A stretch of DNA of 64,000 nt from Ensifer adhaerens (GTDB lineage Bacteria; Pseudomonadota; Alphaproteobacteria; Rhizobiales; Rhizobiaceae): assembly GCF_002007205.1 (NCBI RefSeq), contig NZ_LAZS01000005.1, positions 62,001 to 126,000 of the forward strand, written 5' to 3'. The notes beneath the pieces are model-generated. The model was not told the DNA's origin, made no database searches, and saw only the letters and a program-made list of their open reading frames with translations. Below, one piece after another: positions 40,289 to 49,665 of the stretch (the first letter of the stretch is position 1; each line of letters starts with the position of its first letter). Made by a program: the position numbers and the translations under genes.

Positions 40289-41254
40289 ATGACGATTGGC
40301 GGGACGGGCATTCGTGACGACGAGACCAGCATGGCGACGCGGGCGGCCTGGCTGCACTATGCCGGCGGTCTGACCCAGGCGGAGGTCGCCAAGCGCCTCG
40401 GCCTTACCTCGCTCAAGGCCCACCGGCTGATCATGAAGGCCAACCAGGAAGGGCTGGTGAAGGTCTATATCGACGGCGAAGTCTCCGAATGCGTGGAGCT
40501 CGAGCAGACGCTTTCGGGGCGCTATGGCCTCGACTATTGCGAGGTCGTGCCGGACTTCGATTCCGACGATCTGCCGCTAAAGGCGCTCGGCATATCCGGC
40601 GCACAGTTTTTGAAGCGCGAGATCGAACGCGGCGAAACGGCACTGGTCGGCGTCGGTCACGGCCGCACGCTTGCGGCCTGCGTCGAATATCTTCCGCGCA
40701 TGACGAGCGGCAACACCCGCTTCGTCTCGCTGCTCGGTGGGCTCACCCGGAAGTTTTCGGCCAACCCGCATGACGTGATCCACCGGCTTGCCGAACGGAC
40801 CGGCGCGGAGGCCTATGTCATGCCGGTGCCGTTCTTCGCCAACACGGTCGAGGACCGCGATGTGCTCTTCAGTCAGCGCGGCGTGCGCGAGGTCTTCGAT
40901 CTCGCCAAGACCGCCGATCTCTTGATGGTCGGCATCGGTACCGCCGTGCGCGAGGCGTCGCTGGTTTCAACCGGCATGATCGAGACCAGCGAGATCGAGG
41001 ACATCCAGAAGGGTGGCGCGATGGGCGAACTGCTCGGCCACTTCTTCGACAGAGACGGCCGGCCGATCGAGACCACGCTTTCCGACCGCACGTTTACGCT
41101 GAGCCGCGAGGACCTGAAGAACCGCCGCACGGTCGCGGTTGCCGGTGGCAAGATCAAGGTTTCGGCCATCCGGGCGGTGCTGGCAAGCGGGCATTTGAGC
41201 GGGCTCATCACCGACGAGCGGACGGCACGGGCGCTTGCGGCCGACGGCGCATGA
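40289..41254 (+). CDS. eryD: SorC/DeoR-family sugar-binding transcriptional regulator, EryD-like
   Basis: 321 residues. An N-terminal HTH (AAWLHYAGGLTQAEVAKRLG, then LTSLKAHRLIMKANQEGLV, about 15-55) precedes a sugar-phosphate-binding domain (VGVGHGRTLAACVEYLPRM; LMVGIGTAVREASL; GAMGELLGHFFDRDGRPIE). It matches the SorC group to which EryD of the brucella/rhizobium erythritol loci belongs. The ATG at 40,289 has GGTGGAG upstream and is preferred to the one at 40,259, which overlaps the operator repeats. It heads the polyol locus and probably represses it until a phosphorylated tetrulose binds. The symbol is by locus analogy. Confidence 0.8.
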   Translation: MTIGGTGIRDDETSMATRAAWLHYAGGLTQAEVAKRLGLTSLKAHRLIMKANQEGLVKVYIDGEVSECVELEQTLSGRYGLDYCEVVPDFDSDDLPLKALGISGAQFLKREIERGETALVGVGHGRTLAACVEYLPRMTSGNTRFVSLLGGLTRKFSANPHDVIHRLAERTGAEAYVMPVPFFANTVEDRDVLFSQRGVREVFDLAKTADLLMVGIGTAVREASLVSTGMIETSEIEDIQKGGAMGELLGHFFDRDGRPIETTLSDRTFTLSREDLKNRRTVAVAGGKIKVSAIRAVLASGHLSGLITDERTARALAADGA

Positions 41255-41370
41255 GGCGCTGACACATCAGGACCATGAGGGCAGGGAGGATCTGCCCGCG
41301 GTCCTAAAGGGAGGAATACCGGTGGGGTAGCCGGCAGTCGCAATCATACCCGCAACGGAGGAGAAGACGG

Positions 41371-42816
41371 ATGTACGAGAAGGAGAAGGACCTCATCAGC
41401 GCATTCCTGCGTGGGGAGGTGGACCGCCGCGGCATGCTCAAGGGATTGGGCGCTGCAGGCCTGACCGTCGGCACTGCCGGCACATTGTTCAACATGATGT
41501 CGACGCAAACGCTTGCCGCCGATTTCGACTGGAAGGCGCATTCCGGCAAGAAGCTGAAGCTGCTTCTGAACAAGCATCCTTACGCCGATGCGATGATCGC
41601 CAACCTGCAGACCTTCAAGGATCTGACCGGCATCGACGTCACCTATGACGTCTTCCCGGAAGACGTCTATTTCGACAAGGTGACGGCGGCGCTGTCGTCG
41701 GGCTCGGCCGAATACGACGCCTTCATGACCGGCGCCTACATGACCTGGACCTATGGTCCGGCCGGCTGGATCACCGACCTCAAGGAATGGATCAACGATC
41801 CGGCGAAGACCAACCCGCAATATGCCTGGGACGACTTTCTGCCGGGCGTGAAGAATTCCTGCGCCTGGAACGGCCAGCCGGGCGGGGCGCTCGGCTCCGA
41901 CGACGCCAAGCAATGGTGCATTCCGTGGGGCTACGAACAGAACAATCTCTCGTTCAACCAGGCGATGTTCGACAAGGCGGGCGTTGCCGTTCCGAAGAAC
42001 ATCGACGAGCTTTCAGCGGCTGCCGCCAAGCTCACCAAGGATGTCGGTGGTGGCGTCTACGGCATCGGCGTGCGCGGCTCGCGCTCCTGGGCGACGATCC
42101 ATCCGGGCTTCCTCTCGGGCTACGCCAACTTCGGCCAGAAGGACCTGAACGTCGGAGCCGACGGCAAGCTTTCGGCGGCGATGAACACCGCCGAATCCAA
42201 GGCTTTCCACGCCAAGTGGGTATCGATGATCCAGGAAAGCGGCCCGAAGGACTGGTCGACCTATACCTGGTACCAGGTCGGCACCGATCTCGGCGCCGGC
42301 GCCTCCGCCATGATCTACGACGCCGACATCCTCGGCTATTTCATGAACGGCGGCGACAACAAGATGGCCGGCAAGCTCGCCTATGCGCCGTTTGCGGCCA
42401 ACCCGGCAGCGTCCGCCCCGACGCCGAACATCTGGATCTGGTCGCTCGCCATGTCCAATTTTTCCAAGGACAAGGACGCGACCTGGTACTTCCTGCAATG
42501 GGCGACAGGTCTCGAGCACGCGATCTTCGGCGCGACGAAGATGGACTTCGTCAACCCGGTCCGTGCTTCGGTCTGGAAGGACGAAATCTTCCGCGAACGG
42601 CTGAACAAGAGCTACCCCGGTTATGTGGAGATGCACGACGTTTCGGCGCCGGGCGCCAAGATCCACTTCACCGCGCAGCCGCTGTTCTTCGACGTGACCA
42701 CCGAATGGGCGTCGACGCTGCAGAAGATGGTCGCCAAGCAGGTGCCGGTCGATGAAGGTCTCGACCAGCTTGCAGAAAGCATCAACCGCCAGCTCCAAGA
42801 GGCGGGTCTCGGCTGA
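41371..42816 (+). CDS. Polyol ABC transporter substrate-binding protein (MptA/GlpV-like)
   Basis: 481 residues of the family 1 extracellular binding proteins. The N-terminus has an RR-type leader (EVDRRGMLKGLGAAGLTVG, about 18-36) that suggests Tat export. The mature protein contains LTGIDVTYDVFPEDVYFDKV and WGYEQNNLSFNQAMFDKAG. The gene heads an operon with two permeases and two ATPases, the arrangement of the S. meliloti MptABCDE polyol and R. leguminosarum GlpSTPQV glycerol importers. Erythritol, other tetritols or pentitols are likely ligands. A stem-loop follows the stop, as is common between binding-protein and permease genes. Confidence 0.9.
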   Translation: MYEKEKDLISAFLRGEVDRRGMLKGLGAAGLTVGTAGTLFNMMSTQTLAADFDWKAHSGKKLKLLLNKHPYADAMIANLQTFKDLTGIDVTYDVFPEDVYFDKVTAALSSGSAEYDAFMTGAYMTWTYGPAGWITDLKEWINDPAKTNPQYAWDDFLPGVKNSCAWNGQPGGALGSDDAKQWCIPWGYEQNNLSFNQAMFDKAGVAVPKNIDELSAAAAKLTKDVGGGVYGIGVRGSRSWATIHPGFLSGYANFGQKDLNVGADGKLSAAMNTAESKAFHAKWVSMIQESGPKDWSTYTWYQVGTDLGAGASAMIYDADILGYFMNGGDNKMAGKLAYAPFAANPAASAPTPNIWIWSLAMSNFSKDKDATWYFLQWATGLEHAIFGATKMDFVNPVRASVWKDEIFRERLNKSYPGYVEMHDVSAPGAKIHFTAQPLFFDVTTEWASTLQKMVAKQVPVDEGLDQLAESINRQLQEAGLG

Positions 42817-42830
42817 TAGGCCTCCCAAGC

Positions 42831-42860
42831 GATCCCCGGCGCTTGCGAGTGCCGGGGATC
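42831..42860 (+). terminator. Stem-loop after the polyol binding-protein gene
   Basis: GATCCCCGGC and GCCGGGGATC form a perfect 10-bp stem around a 10-nt loop, 14 bp after the stop. There is no T-run, so it more likely stabilises the message or attenuates readthrough than fully terminates. Confidence 0.6.
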
Positions 42861-43001
42861 CCGAGATGCCGGTAGAGCCGGCCCATGGTGATCCGTTTGA
42901 GATCGCGCCGAAATCAATCTGAGATGCCGAGGGACTGGCGCGGCGCCTGAAAGGCTCCCGCGTGCCGCGTGCTCTTTAAGACTTCAGGAACGGAGCTCGA
43001 C

Positions 43002-43925
43002 ATGGCTTCAACAGAAACCCTCCGCAGACCGGTCTCCGGTTTCAGGATCAGCAGGAAGATGCTTCCCTATGTGCTGAGCCTGCCGGCATTGCTCGTCTGC
43101 ATCGGCATCCTCATCCCGTTCTTCACGGCGGTCATCTATTCCTTCCAGCGCTACCGGCTGAGCCAGCCCTGGGCGCGCCAGTTCAACTGGGGCGAAAACT
43201 ATCTCAACTTCATCACCGACCCGGCCTTCTGGAACACGCTAAAAGTGTCGCTGCTCTATGCCGGCCTCACGGTGACGCTGGAACTGCTGCTCGGCCTCGG
43301 CATTGCGCTCTTGTTGCAGCGGCGCTCGACGGTCAACAACTTCATCTCGATCATGCTGCTCTTGCCGCTGATGATCGCGCCGGCGCTTGCCGCCTTGATG
43401 TGGAAGCTGATGACCAATCCGAGCTTCGGGATCCTCAGCTATCTCGCAAGCCTGATCGGGCTGCATGACTTCCGCTGGGCGTCCTCGCCGGATACGGCGC
43501 TTTTGACCGTCGTGCTCGTCGATATCTGGGTCTATACGCCCTTCATCATGATCCTGCTGCTTGCCGGGCTGCGCTCACTGCCGACCCAGCCTTTCGAGGC
43601 CGCAGCCCTTGACGGCGTGCCGCGCAGCTTCGTCTTCTTCCGCATCACGCTTCCGATGCTCACACCCTATATCCTGACGGCGACGCTCTTCCGGCTGCTG
43701 GACAGCATCCAGCAGTTCGACATCATCTACGCGATGACGCAAGGCGGCCCCGGCAACACGCTGACGGTGTTCCAGGTCGAGGCCTATCTCAACTTCTTCC
43801 AGTCGACCAATGTCGGCCGTTCGGCAGCGCTTCTGATCATCCTGTGGGCGATCACCTACACGCTGTCCAATGTCTTCATCAAGAACTGGCTGCGGCTGCG
43901 CGAACGCGCTCGCGGCGAAGCTTAA
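43002..43925 (+). CDS. Polyol ABC transporter permease 1 (MalF-like)
   Basis: 307 residues from the ATG at 43,002, with GGAACGGAG upstream. It is a BPD_transp_1 permease with an initial segment VLSLPALLVCIGILIPFFTA and the EAA loop EAAALDGVPRSFVFFRITLP (about 204-223). The GGPGNTLT motif near residue 260 is typical of MalF/UgpA-type subunits of CUT1 importers. It forms the inner-membrane pore with the next protein. Confidence 0.92.
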   Translation: MASTETLRRPVSGFRISRKMLPYVLSLPALLVCIGILIPFFTAVIYSFQRYRLSQPWARQFNWGENYLNFITDPAFWNTLKVSLLYAGLTVTLELLLGLGIALLLQRRSTVNNFISIMLLLPLMIAPALAALMWKLMTNPSFGILSYLASLIGLHDFRWASSPDTALLTVVLVDIWVYTPFIMILLLAGLRSLPTQPFEAAALDGVPRSFVFFRITLPMLTPYILTATLFRLLDSIQQFDIIYAMTQGGPGNTLTVFQVEAYLNFFQSTNVGRSAALLIILWAITYTLSNVFIKNWLRLRERARGEA

Positions 43926-43936
43926 GGGAGGGATCG

Positions 43937-44794
43937 ATGGACACCATGTCTCCGCTCGAACGGGTTCTGCGCGGTCTTGCCCTCACGCTCGTCGTCGTCT
44001 TCTTCATGTTCCCGATCTTCTGGATCTTCCTGATGTCGTTCCAGACGAACGAGACGATCCTGGCGATCCCGCCGTCGATCGTGTTCTCACCGACGCTCTC
44101 GAATTACGCGGCGCTGATCACCGGCAAGCTGCAGACCGCCGCCGGAACGCTCGACATCGCCTTCATGCGCAACCTTGGAAACTCGATCTTCCTGTCGGTC
44201 GCCTCGGTTGCGGTAGCGCTGGTGCTCGGCGTGCCCGCCGCCTACGCCTTCGCCCGCCACAAGTTCAAGGGATCGGAAGACATCGCGTTCACGCTTTTGT
44301 CCTTCCGCTTCGCGCCGCCGCTCTTGGTGCTGCTGCCGCTGACCCAGTATTTCCAGTGGCTCGGCCTTTCCAACACTTACTTCGGGCTGATCTGGGTCTA
44401 CCAGCTCATCTGCCTGCCGCTGATCCTCTGGATCGTGCGCGGCTACTTCGAGGATATCTCGGCCGATGTCGAATATGCCTATCGCATCGCCGGTCATTCC
44501 TGGTTTGCGACCTTCCGCAAGATCGCGCTGCCGCTGGCCGGACCTGGTATTGCCGCTGCCGGCCTGCTCGCCTTCATCTTCGCCTGGAACAACTTCGTCT
44601 TCGCACTGGTGCTGGCGTCCGCTGACAAGCAGCCGGTGACAGTGGGGGCGCTTGCCTTCGTCACCTCCTCGGGCATCCAATACGGGCAGATCGCGGCGGC
44701 CATCGTGCTCTCGGTCACGCCGACGCTCGCACTAGCACTCTACGCCCAGCGCTACCTCGTCGAAGGCCTGTCGCTCGGCGCGGTGAAAGGGTAA
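43937..44794 (+). CDS. Polyol ABC transporter permease 2 (MalG-like)
   Basis: 285 residues from the ATG at 43,937, with GGGAGGGATC directly upstream, 11 bp behind permease 1. The first membrane segment is LALTLVVVFFMFPIFWIFLM. The coupling loop is EYAYRIAGHSWFATFRKIAL (about 176-195), in which the first Ala of the EAA motif is Tyr. MalG/UgpE-like length and order support the role as the second pore subunit. Confidence 0.92.
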   Translation: MDTMSPLERVLRGLALTLVVVFFMFPIFWIFLMSFQTNETILAIPPSIVFSPTLSNYAALITGKLQTAAGTLDIAFMRNLGNSIFLSVASVAVALVLGVPAAYAFARHKFKGSEDIAFTLLSFRFAPPLLVLLPLTQYFQWLGLSNTYFGLIWVYQLICLPLILWIVRGYFEDISADVEYAYRIAGHSWFATFRKIALPLAGPGIAAAGLLAFIFAWNNFVFALVLASADKQPVTVGALAFVTSSGIQYGQIAAAIVLSVTPTLALALYAQRYLVEGLSLGAVKG

Positions 44795-44797
44795 TTC

Positions 44798-45916
44798 ATG
44801 ACCACGCTGCAACTGAGGAATATCGTCAAGCGCTACAAGAGCCAGACTGTGCTCGACGACCTGACGCTCGACGTCGCAGATGGCGAGCGGCTGGTGCTCT
44901 TCGGCCCCTCCGGCGCCGGCAAGACCGTGCTGCTTCGGCTGGTGGCCGGTGTCATCGAACCGGACGAGGGCAGGGTGCTGATCGGCGGCGAAGACATGAC
45001 CGATGTCGATGCCGAGCACCGCGGTGTCGGCATGGCCTTCCAGAACTTCGCGCTGTTTCCGCATATGAGCGCCTTCGACAACATCGCCAGCCCGCTGACG
45101 GCGACGAAGTCGTCGAAGGAGAAGATTGCCGCCGGCGTGCAGAAGGTCGCCAAGCTCCTGAAGATCGACCATGTGCTGACGCATCACCCGAAGGCGCTTT
45201 CGAATGGCCAGAAGCAGAGAACGGCGCTTGCCCGCGCGCTCGTCGGCTCGCCGCCGCTGCTTCTGCTCGACGATCCCTTGCGCAACGTCGACGCGAAGCT
45301 CCGCTTCGAGATGCGGCTGGAACTGCCGCGGCTCTTGGCGGCGCAGGGCGCCACCGTCGTCTACGTCACCCAGGATTACAAGGAAGCGATGGCGCTCGGC
45401 GACCGGATCGCCGTCATGGCCGCCGGCCGTATTCGCCAGATCGGCACGCCGCAAGAGATCTACAACGCGCCCGCCGATATCGAGATCGGGCGGCTCTTCG
45501 GTGACCCCACCATCAACCTGCTCGATGTCACGCCGCAGCGCGGCGGCGGGGACGTTTTCGTCGAGCTGTCCAACGTTCGCGTGCGGCTTGCCGACTACGG
45601 CGCCGATGTTGTCGGCAGTCCGTGCGTGCTCGGGCTGAGGCCGGAGGCGATCAGCTTCGTCGATGCTGCGGCACCCGGTGCGATCCCTGTCACGGTCGAG
45701 GCGGAAACGCCGCTCAACGAAAAGACCGTGACGCTGGCACTGACCGCCCGCGGCCGCGAAATCCTGGTATCGCGCCCCGCCGGTACGCCTGGTCCGACCG
45801 CGGGACCTGCCCATATTGCCGTCAATGGCATGCAGGCCTTTCTCTTCGACAAGACGAGCGGCGCTCTTCTGCCGCGCGCCGACCTTGCAGCCAAGCGCAA
45901 TGGAGAAGCGGCATGA
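44798..45916 (+). CDS. Polyol ABC transporter ATPase 1, partly degenerate
   Basis: 372 residues of the UgpC/MalK type with a C-terminal regulatory domain. Walker A is intact (GPSGAGKTV), as is the Q-loop (MAFQNFALFP). Three other motifs deviate: the signature reads LSNGQKQR instead of LSGGQ, Walker B ends LLLLDDPLRNVD so that the catalytic Glu is Asp, and the switch His is Gln (VTQDYKEA). Its composite site is therefore probably slow or inactive. The partner gene overlaps by 4 bp and differs in other motifs, so the two likely form an asymmetric heterodimer. GlpS/GlpT and MptD/MptE-type systems also have two ATPases. Confidence 0.88.
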   Translation: MTTLQLRNIVKRYKSQTVLDDLTLDVADGERLVLFGPSGAGKTVLLRLVAGVIEPDEGRVLIGGEDMTDVDAEHRGVGMAFQNFALFPHMSAFDNIASPLTATKSSKEKIAAGVQKVAKLLKIDHVLTHHPKALSNGQKQRTALARALVGSPPLLLLDDPLRNVDAKLRFEMRLELPRLLAAQGATVVYVTQDYKEAMALGDRIAVMAAGRIRQIGTPQEIYNAPADIEIGRLFGDPTINLLDVTPQRGGGDVFVELSNVRVRLADYGADVVGSPCVLGLRPEAISFVDAAAPGAIPVTVEAETPLNEKTVTLALTARGREILVSRPAGTPGPTAGPAHIAVNGMQAFLFDKTSGALLPRADLAAKRNGEAA

Positions 45917-47037
45917 CCGACACCGCTCTTTTGATCAAGGACGTCGACAAGTTCTACGGTCCCGTCGACTACGGCGTGCATGCCGTGAAGAAGCTGAACA
46001 TGGATGTGCGCAAAGGCGAGATCATCGCGCTGCTCGGCTCGTCGGGCTGCGGCAAGACCTCGACGCTGCGCATGATCGCCGGCTTCGAGGCGGTTTCGCG
46101 CGGGACAATCTCGCTTGTTGGCAAAGAGGTTCAGACCCTGCCGCCGGTGCGCCGCAACGTCGCCATGGCGTTTGAGGGCTATTCGCTCTACCCGCCGCTG
46201 ACGGTGCGCGAAAACATCGCCTTTGCGCTGAAGGCCTCGAAGCTCTCGCAGGGTGTCGTCGACGAGAAGGTCGCTGGCATCGCCAAGCTGCTTGAGATCG
46301 AGGACATTCTCGGCCGTTACCCAAGCTCGATTTCCGGCGGCCAGCAGCAGCGCGCCTCGCTTGGCCGGGCGTTGATCCGCGATGCCAACCTGCACCTGCT
46401 CGACGAGCCGATGGGGCAGCTCGAGCCGCAGCTTCGGGCACTGCTTCGCGGCCGCATCAAGCATTTCATCAAGGAGCGTGGGCTGACGGCAATCCTCGTC
46501 ACCCACGACCAGACGGAGGCGAATGCGCTTGCCGACCGGATCGCCGTTATGGAAGGCGGCGTGCTGCAGCAGTTCGACACGCCGCAGAAGATCAAGGAGC
46601 GGCCGGCCAATCTGTTCACCGGCACCTTCGTCGGCGAGCCGCCGATGAACGTCTTCGAGGCCAGCGTCACCGGCTCGGAAAGCCGGATGGCCTTCGGCCT
46701 CAAGGATGGCGTGCGGCTCGAATATGCGGCTTCGGATTTCTCGCATGCGGTGCGCGACGAACTCATCAGACGGCAGAAGGTGGTGCTCGGCATCCGGCCC
46801 TATTCGGTGCGCCGCAGTGCCGATGGCGTCACCGGCCGCGTTGCGGTCAACCAGTGGCTCGGCGACCAGACCCATATCGCCGCGGATTTCGCCGGCGGCA
46901 CGATGGTGCTCGTCGAGCATGACCGCACGGAGCTCGATGTCGGCCAGCCGATCGGCATTCACCTCGACCCGTCGAGCCTGCATGTCTTCGACGGCGAGAG
47001 CGGCCGGGCGATCAGCCATGGACAGGAGCTTGCCTGA
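45913..47037 (+). CDS. Polyol ABC transporter ATPase 2
   Basis: 374 residues. Walker A (GSSGCGKTST), signature (ISGGQQQRASLGRAL), Walker B with catalytic Glu (LHLLDEP) and switch His (VTHDQTEA) are intact. The Q-loop Gln is replaced by Glu (MAFEGYSLYP) and the D-loop reads MGQLEP instead of the usual SNLDA. The changes are complementary to those in ATPase 1. The C-terminal TOBE-like domain begins about residue 240. The gene overlaps the first ATPase gene by 4 bp and the kinase gene by 1 bp, indicating translational coupling along the operon. Confidence 0.9.
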   Translation: MTDTALLIKDVDKFYGPVDYGVHAVKKLNMDVRKGEIIALLGSSGCGKTSTLRMIAGFEAVSRGTISLVGKEVQTLPPVRRNVAMAFEGYSLYPPLTVRENIAFALKASKLSQGVVDEKVAGIAKLLEIEDILGRYPSSISGGQQQRASLGRALIRDANLHLLDEPMGQLEPQLRALLRGRIKHFIKERGLTAILVTHDQTEANALADRIAVMEGGVLQQFDTPQKIKERPANLFTGTFVGEPPMNVFEASVTGSESRMAFGLKDGVRLEYAASDFSHAVRDELIRRQKVVLGIRPYSVRRSADGVTGRVAVNQWLGDQTHIAADFAGGTMVLVEHDRTELDVGQPIGIHLDPSSLHVFDGESGRAISHGQELA

Positions 47038-48614
47038 TGCGGGACATCCTCATCGGCATCGATGCGGGAACGTCGGTCATCAAGTCGGTGGCCTTCGATC
47101 TCGCAGGCCGGCAGCTCGCCTCGGCGGCGCTGCCGAACGCCTATGAGGCCGTCGGCCGCGCCGGCAGCGTGCAGGATCTCGACCGCACCTGGGCCGATGC
47201 GGCAACGACGCTGAAGCAGCTCTCGGACAAGATAGAAAATCTCGCCGGCCGCGTTGCCGCAATCGCGGTGACCGGGCAGGGCGACGGTACCTGGATGATC
47301 GACAAGGCCGGCGCGCCGGTCGGCAAGGGCTGGCTCTGGCTCGATGCGCGCGCCGGCGAGACCGTCGAGCGGCTGCGTGGTGACAGCGGCGATGTCGCCC
47401 GCTTCGAAAGCACCGGTTCGGGCCTTGCCGCCTGTCAGCAGGGGCCGCAGTTGCGCTGGATGAGCGACCATGCGCCCGAGATGCTCTCGGGCGTCGCCAC
47501 CACGTTCCATTGCAAGGACTGGCTCTATTTCAAGCTGACGGGAAAGCGGGCGACCGATCCGTCCGAGGCGAATTTCAGCTTCGGCAATTTTCGCACCCGC
47601 AGCTACAACGACGACGTCATTGCTTTCCTCGGTCTTGAAAAGCTCAAGCACGTGCTGCCGGAGATCGTCGATGGTGCGGTGACCCATCATCAGCTCTCGG
47701 CGGAGGCCGCCGGCATCACCGGCCTTACCGAGGGCACGCCTATCGTGCTCGGTTACGTCGATGTCGTCTGCACCGCGCTCGGCGCCGGGCTCTACGATCC
47801 GGGCACCGATACCGGCTGCTCGATCATCGGCTCGACCGGCATGCATATGCGGCTTGCCAACGGCGCCGACGATGTGCGGCTCAACCGGGACTTGACCGGC
47901 TACACCATGTGCATGCCGATCCCGGGCGCCTACGCGCAGATGCAGTCGAACATGGCGGCGACGCTCAATATCGACTGGATCCTGTCGCTGGCCTCAGGCC
48001 TCTTGAAGGGCATGGGGGTCGAGAAATCCAAGAGCGAGTTGCTCGCTTTTGTCGACGGCTGGCTGGCCGACGCCCGGGACACATCGCTGATCTTCCAACC
48101 CTATATCTCGGAAGCCGGCGAGCGCGGACCGTTCGTCGATGCCACGGCGCGCGCCTCCTTCGTCGGGCTCTCGGTCACCCATGGCTTTCCGGACATGGTG
48201 AAGGCGGTCTTCGACGGCCTCGCCATGGCCGCGCGCGATTGTTACGCCGAAATGGGGCCGCTTCCCGGTCGCGTCCGGCTGACGGGCGGTGCCGCCCGCA
48301 GCGCATCGCTCCGCCGCATCCTCGGTGCTGCCCTTGGCGCCAGCGTCCAGACGAGCGAGCGGGAAGAGGCAGGGGCTGCCGGTGCTGCGATGATCGCCGC
48401 CGTCTCGCTCGGCATCTATCCCTCGATGGCCGATTGCCTCGGCGACTGGGTCACCCCTTACCAAAGGCCGGCGGAGGTGCCCGACCCGGCGCTTGCCCGC
48501 CGCTTCGACGAACTTTTCCCCGCCTACCAGCAGTCGCGCGCAGCGCTCAGACCCGTCTGGCACGCACTCTCCCAATGTGCCGCCACGGAAGACCAACAGG
48601 AAAGACCGAAATGA
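47037..48614 (+). CDS. eryA: Erythritol kinase-like FGGY carbohydrate kinase
   Basis: 525 residues of the FGGY family: phosphate-1 motif IGIDAGTSVIKSVAFDL at 6-22, GQGDGTWMID, and the C-terminal signature VRLTGGAARSASLRRILGAA with adenosine-binding EEAGAAGAAMIA. Length and patterns such as CKDWLYFKLTG and PYISEAGERGPFV are those of EryA, which phosphorylates erythritol. The start overlaps the ATPase stop (TGATG). Other genes of the tetritol pathway follow. A related tetritol or pentitol kinase is the alternative. Confidence 0.85.
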   Translation: MRDILIGIDAGTSVIKSVAFDLAGRQLASAALPNAYEAVGRAGSVQDLDRTWADAATTLKQLSDKIENLAGRVAAIAVTGQGDGTWMIDKAGAPVGKGWLWLDARAGETVERLRGDSGDVARFESTGSGLAACQQGPQLRWMSDHAPEMLSGVATTFHCKDWLYFKLTGKRATDPSEANFSFGNFRTRSYNDDVIAFLGLEKLKHVLPEIVDGAVTHHQLSAEAAGITGLTEGTPIVLGYVDVVCTALGAGLYDPGTDTGCSIIGSTGMHMRLANGADDVRLNRDLTGYTMCMPIPGAYAQMQSNMAATLNIDWILSLASGLLKGMGVEKSKSELLAFVDGWLADARDTSLIFQPYISEAGERGPFVDATARASFVGLSVTHGFPDMVKAVFDGLAMAARDCYAEMGPLPGRVRLTGGAARSASLRRILGAALGASVQTSEREEAGAAGAAMIAAVSLGIYPSMADCLGDWVTPYQRPAEVPDPALARRFDELFPAYQQSRAALRPVWHALSQCAATEDQQERPK

Positions 48615-49648
48615 AGAAGATAGCGATCATCGGCGACCGGTTCATGCTGCCGGACGTTTTCCGCGACAAGATCGTCGAGGCGACCGGCAACGGCCATGAC
48701 ATTCGCACGCTCGAACTGCCCTGGCCGGATGTGCCGATGGAGCACGGCTATGCCGTCGAGGGCATGGACGGTCTCAAGGAATATCTCGGCAAGCCCGAGG
48801 ACATTATCGACTTCATCGGTGACGCCGAAATCCTGGTGACGCAACTGGCGCCGCTGTCGCGCGGAATGCTTGAGGCGTTGCCCGGATTGAGGCTCGTCGC
48901 CGTCTCGCGCGGGGGGCCCGTCAACATCGACATGGGCGCCGCAAGGGATGCCGGGGTGCGCGTCGTCAACACGCCCGGCCGCAACGCCAACGCCGTCGCC
49001 GAATTCACGCTCGGCGCCATTCTCGCGGAGACGCGACTGATCCGCACCGGTCATGAGGCGTTGCGCAAGGGTGAATGGCGCGGCGACCTCTACCGCGCCG
49101 ATCGCACCGGCCGCGAGCTCTGCGAAATGACCGTCGGCGTCATCGGCTACGGCAATATCGGCACCAAGGTCGTGCGTCTGCTGCGCGCCTTCGGCACCAA
49201 GGTGCTCGTACATGATCCCTATGTGCAGCTGTCCGCCGACGATCTCAACGCCGGCGTCGAGCAGGTCTCGCTGGACGCGCTGCTTTCCCGTTCCGACGTC
49301 GTGACCTTGCATCCGCGCGTGACCGAGGAGACGCGCAACATGATGAACGCCGAGACCTTTGCGAAGATGAAGTCCGGCGCGATCTTCGTGAACACGGCGC
49401 GCGGACCGCTCTGCGACTACGACGCGCTCTACGACAACCTAGTGAGCGGCCATCTTGCAGCGGCGATGCTCGAAACCTTCGCCGTCGAGCCGGTGCCGGA
49501 GGACTGGCCGCTTCTGCAGCTTCCGAACGTGACGCTGACGCCGCACATCGCCGGCGCTTCGGTGCGCACCGTCACCTTCGCTGCCGAAATGGCGGCCGAG
49601 GAAGTGCGTCGCTACATCGCCGGTCTGCCGCCGGTCAATCCGTGCTGA
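48611..49648 (+). CDS. D-2-hydroxyacid dehydrogenase family protein
   Basis: 345 residues of the 2-hydroxyacid dehydrogenase family. The NAD motif is VGVIGYGNIGTKVVRLLRAF (about 176-195). The catalytic Arg, Glu and His are in NTARGPLCD, LETFAVEP and LTPHIAGAS. It overlaps eryA by 4 bp, so it is part of the polyol operon, although core erythritol degradation does not need it. It may act on a four- or five-carbon sugar acid phosphate. There is no SerA-type ACT domain. The reaction is unknown. Confidence 0.88.
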   Translation: MKKIAIIGDRFMLPDVFRDKIVEATGNGHDIRTLELPWPDVPMEHGYAVEGMDGLKEYLGKPEDIIDFIGDAEILVTQLAPLSRGMLEALPGLRLVAVSRGGPVNIDMGAARDAGVRVVNTPGRNANAVAEFTLGAILAETRLIRTGHEALRKGEWRGDLYRADRTGRELCEMTVGVIGYGNIGTKVVRLLRAFGTKVLVHDPYVQLSADDLNAGVEQVSLDALLSRSDVVTLHPRVTEETRNMMNAETFAKMKSGAIFVNTARGPLCDYDALYDNLVSGHLAAAMLETFAVEPVPEDWPLLQLPNVTLTPHIAGASVRTVTFAAEMAAEEVRRYIAGLPPVNPC

Positions 49649-49665
49649 CGACAGGAGTGACGACG

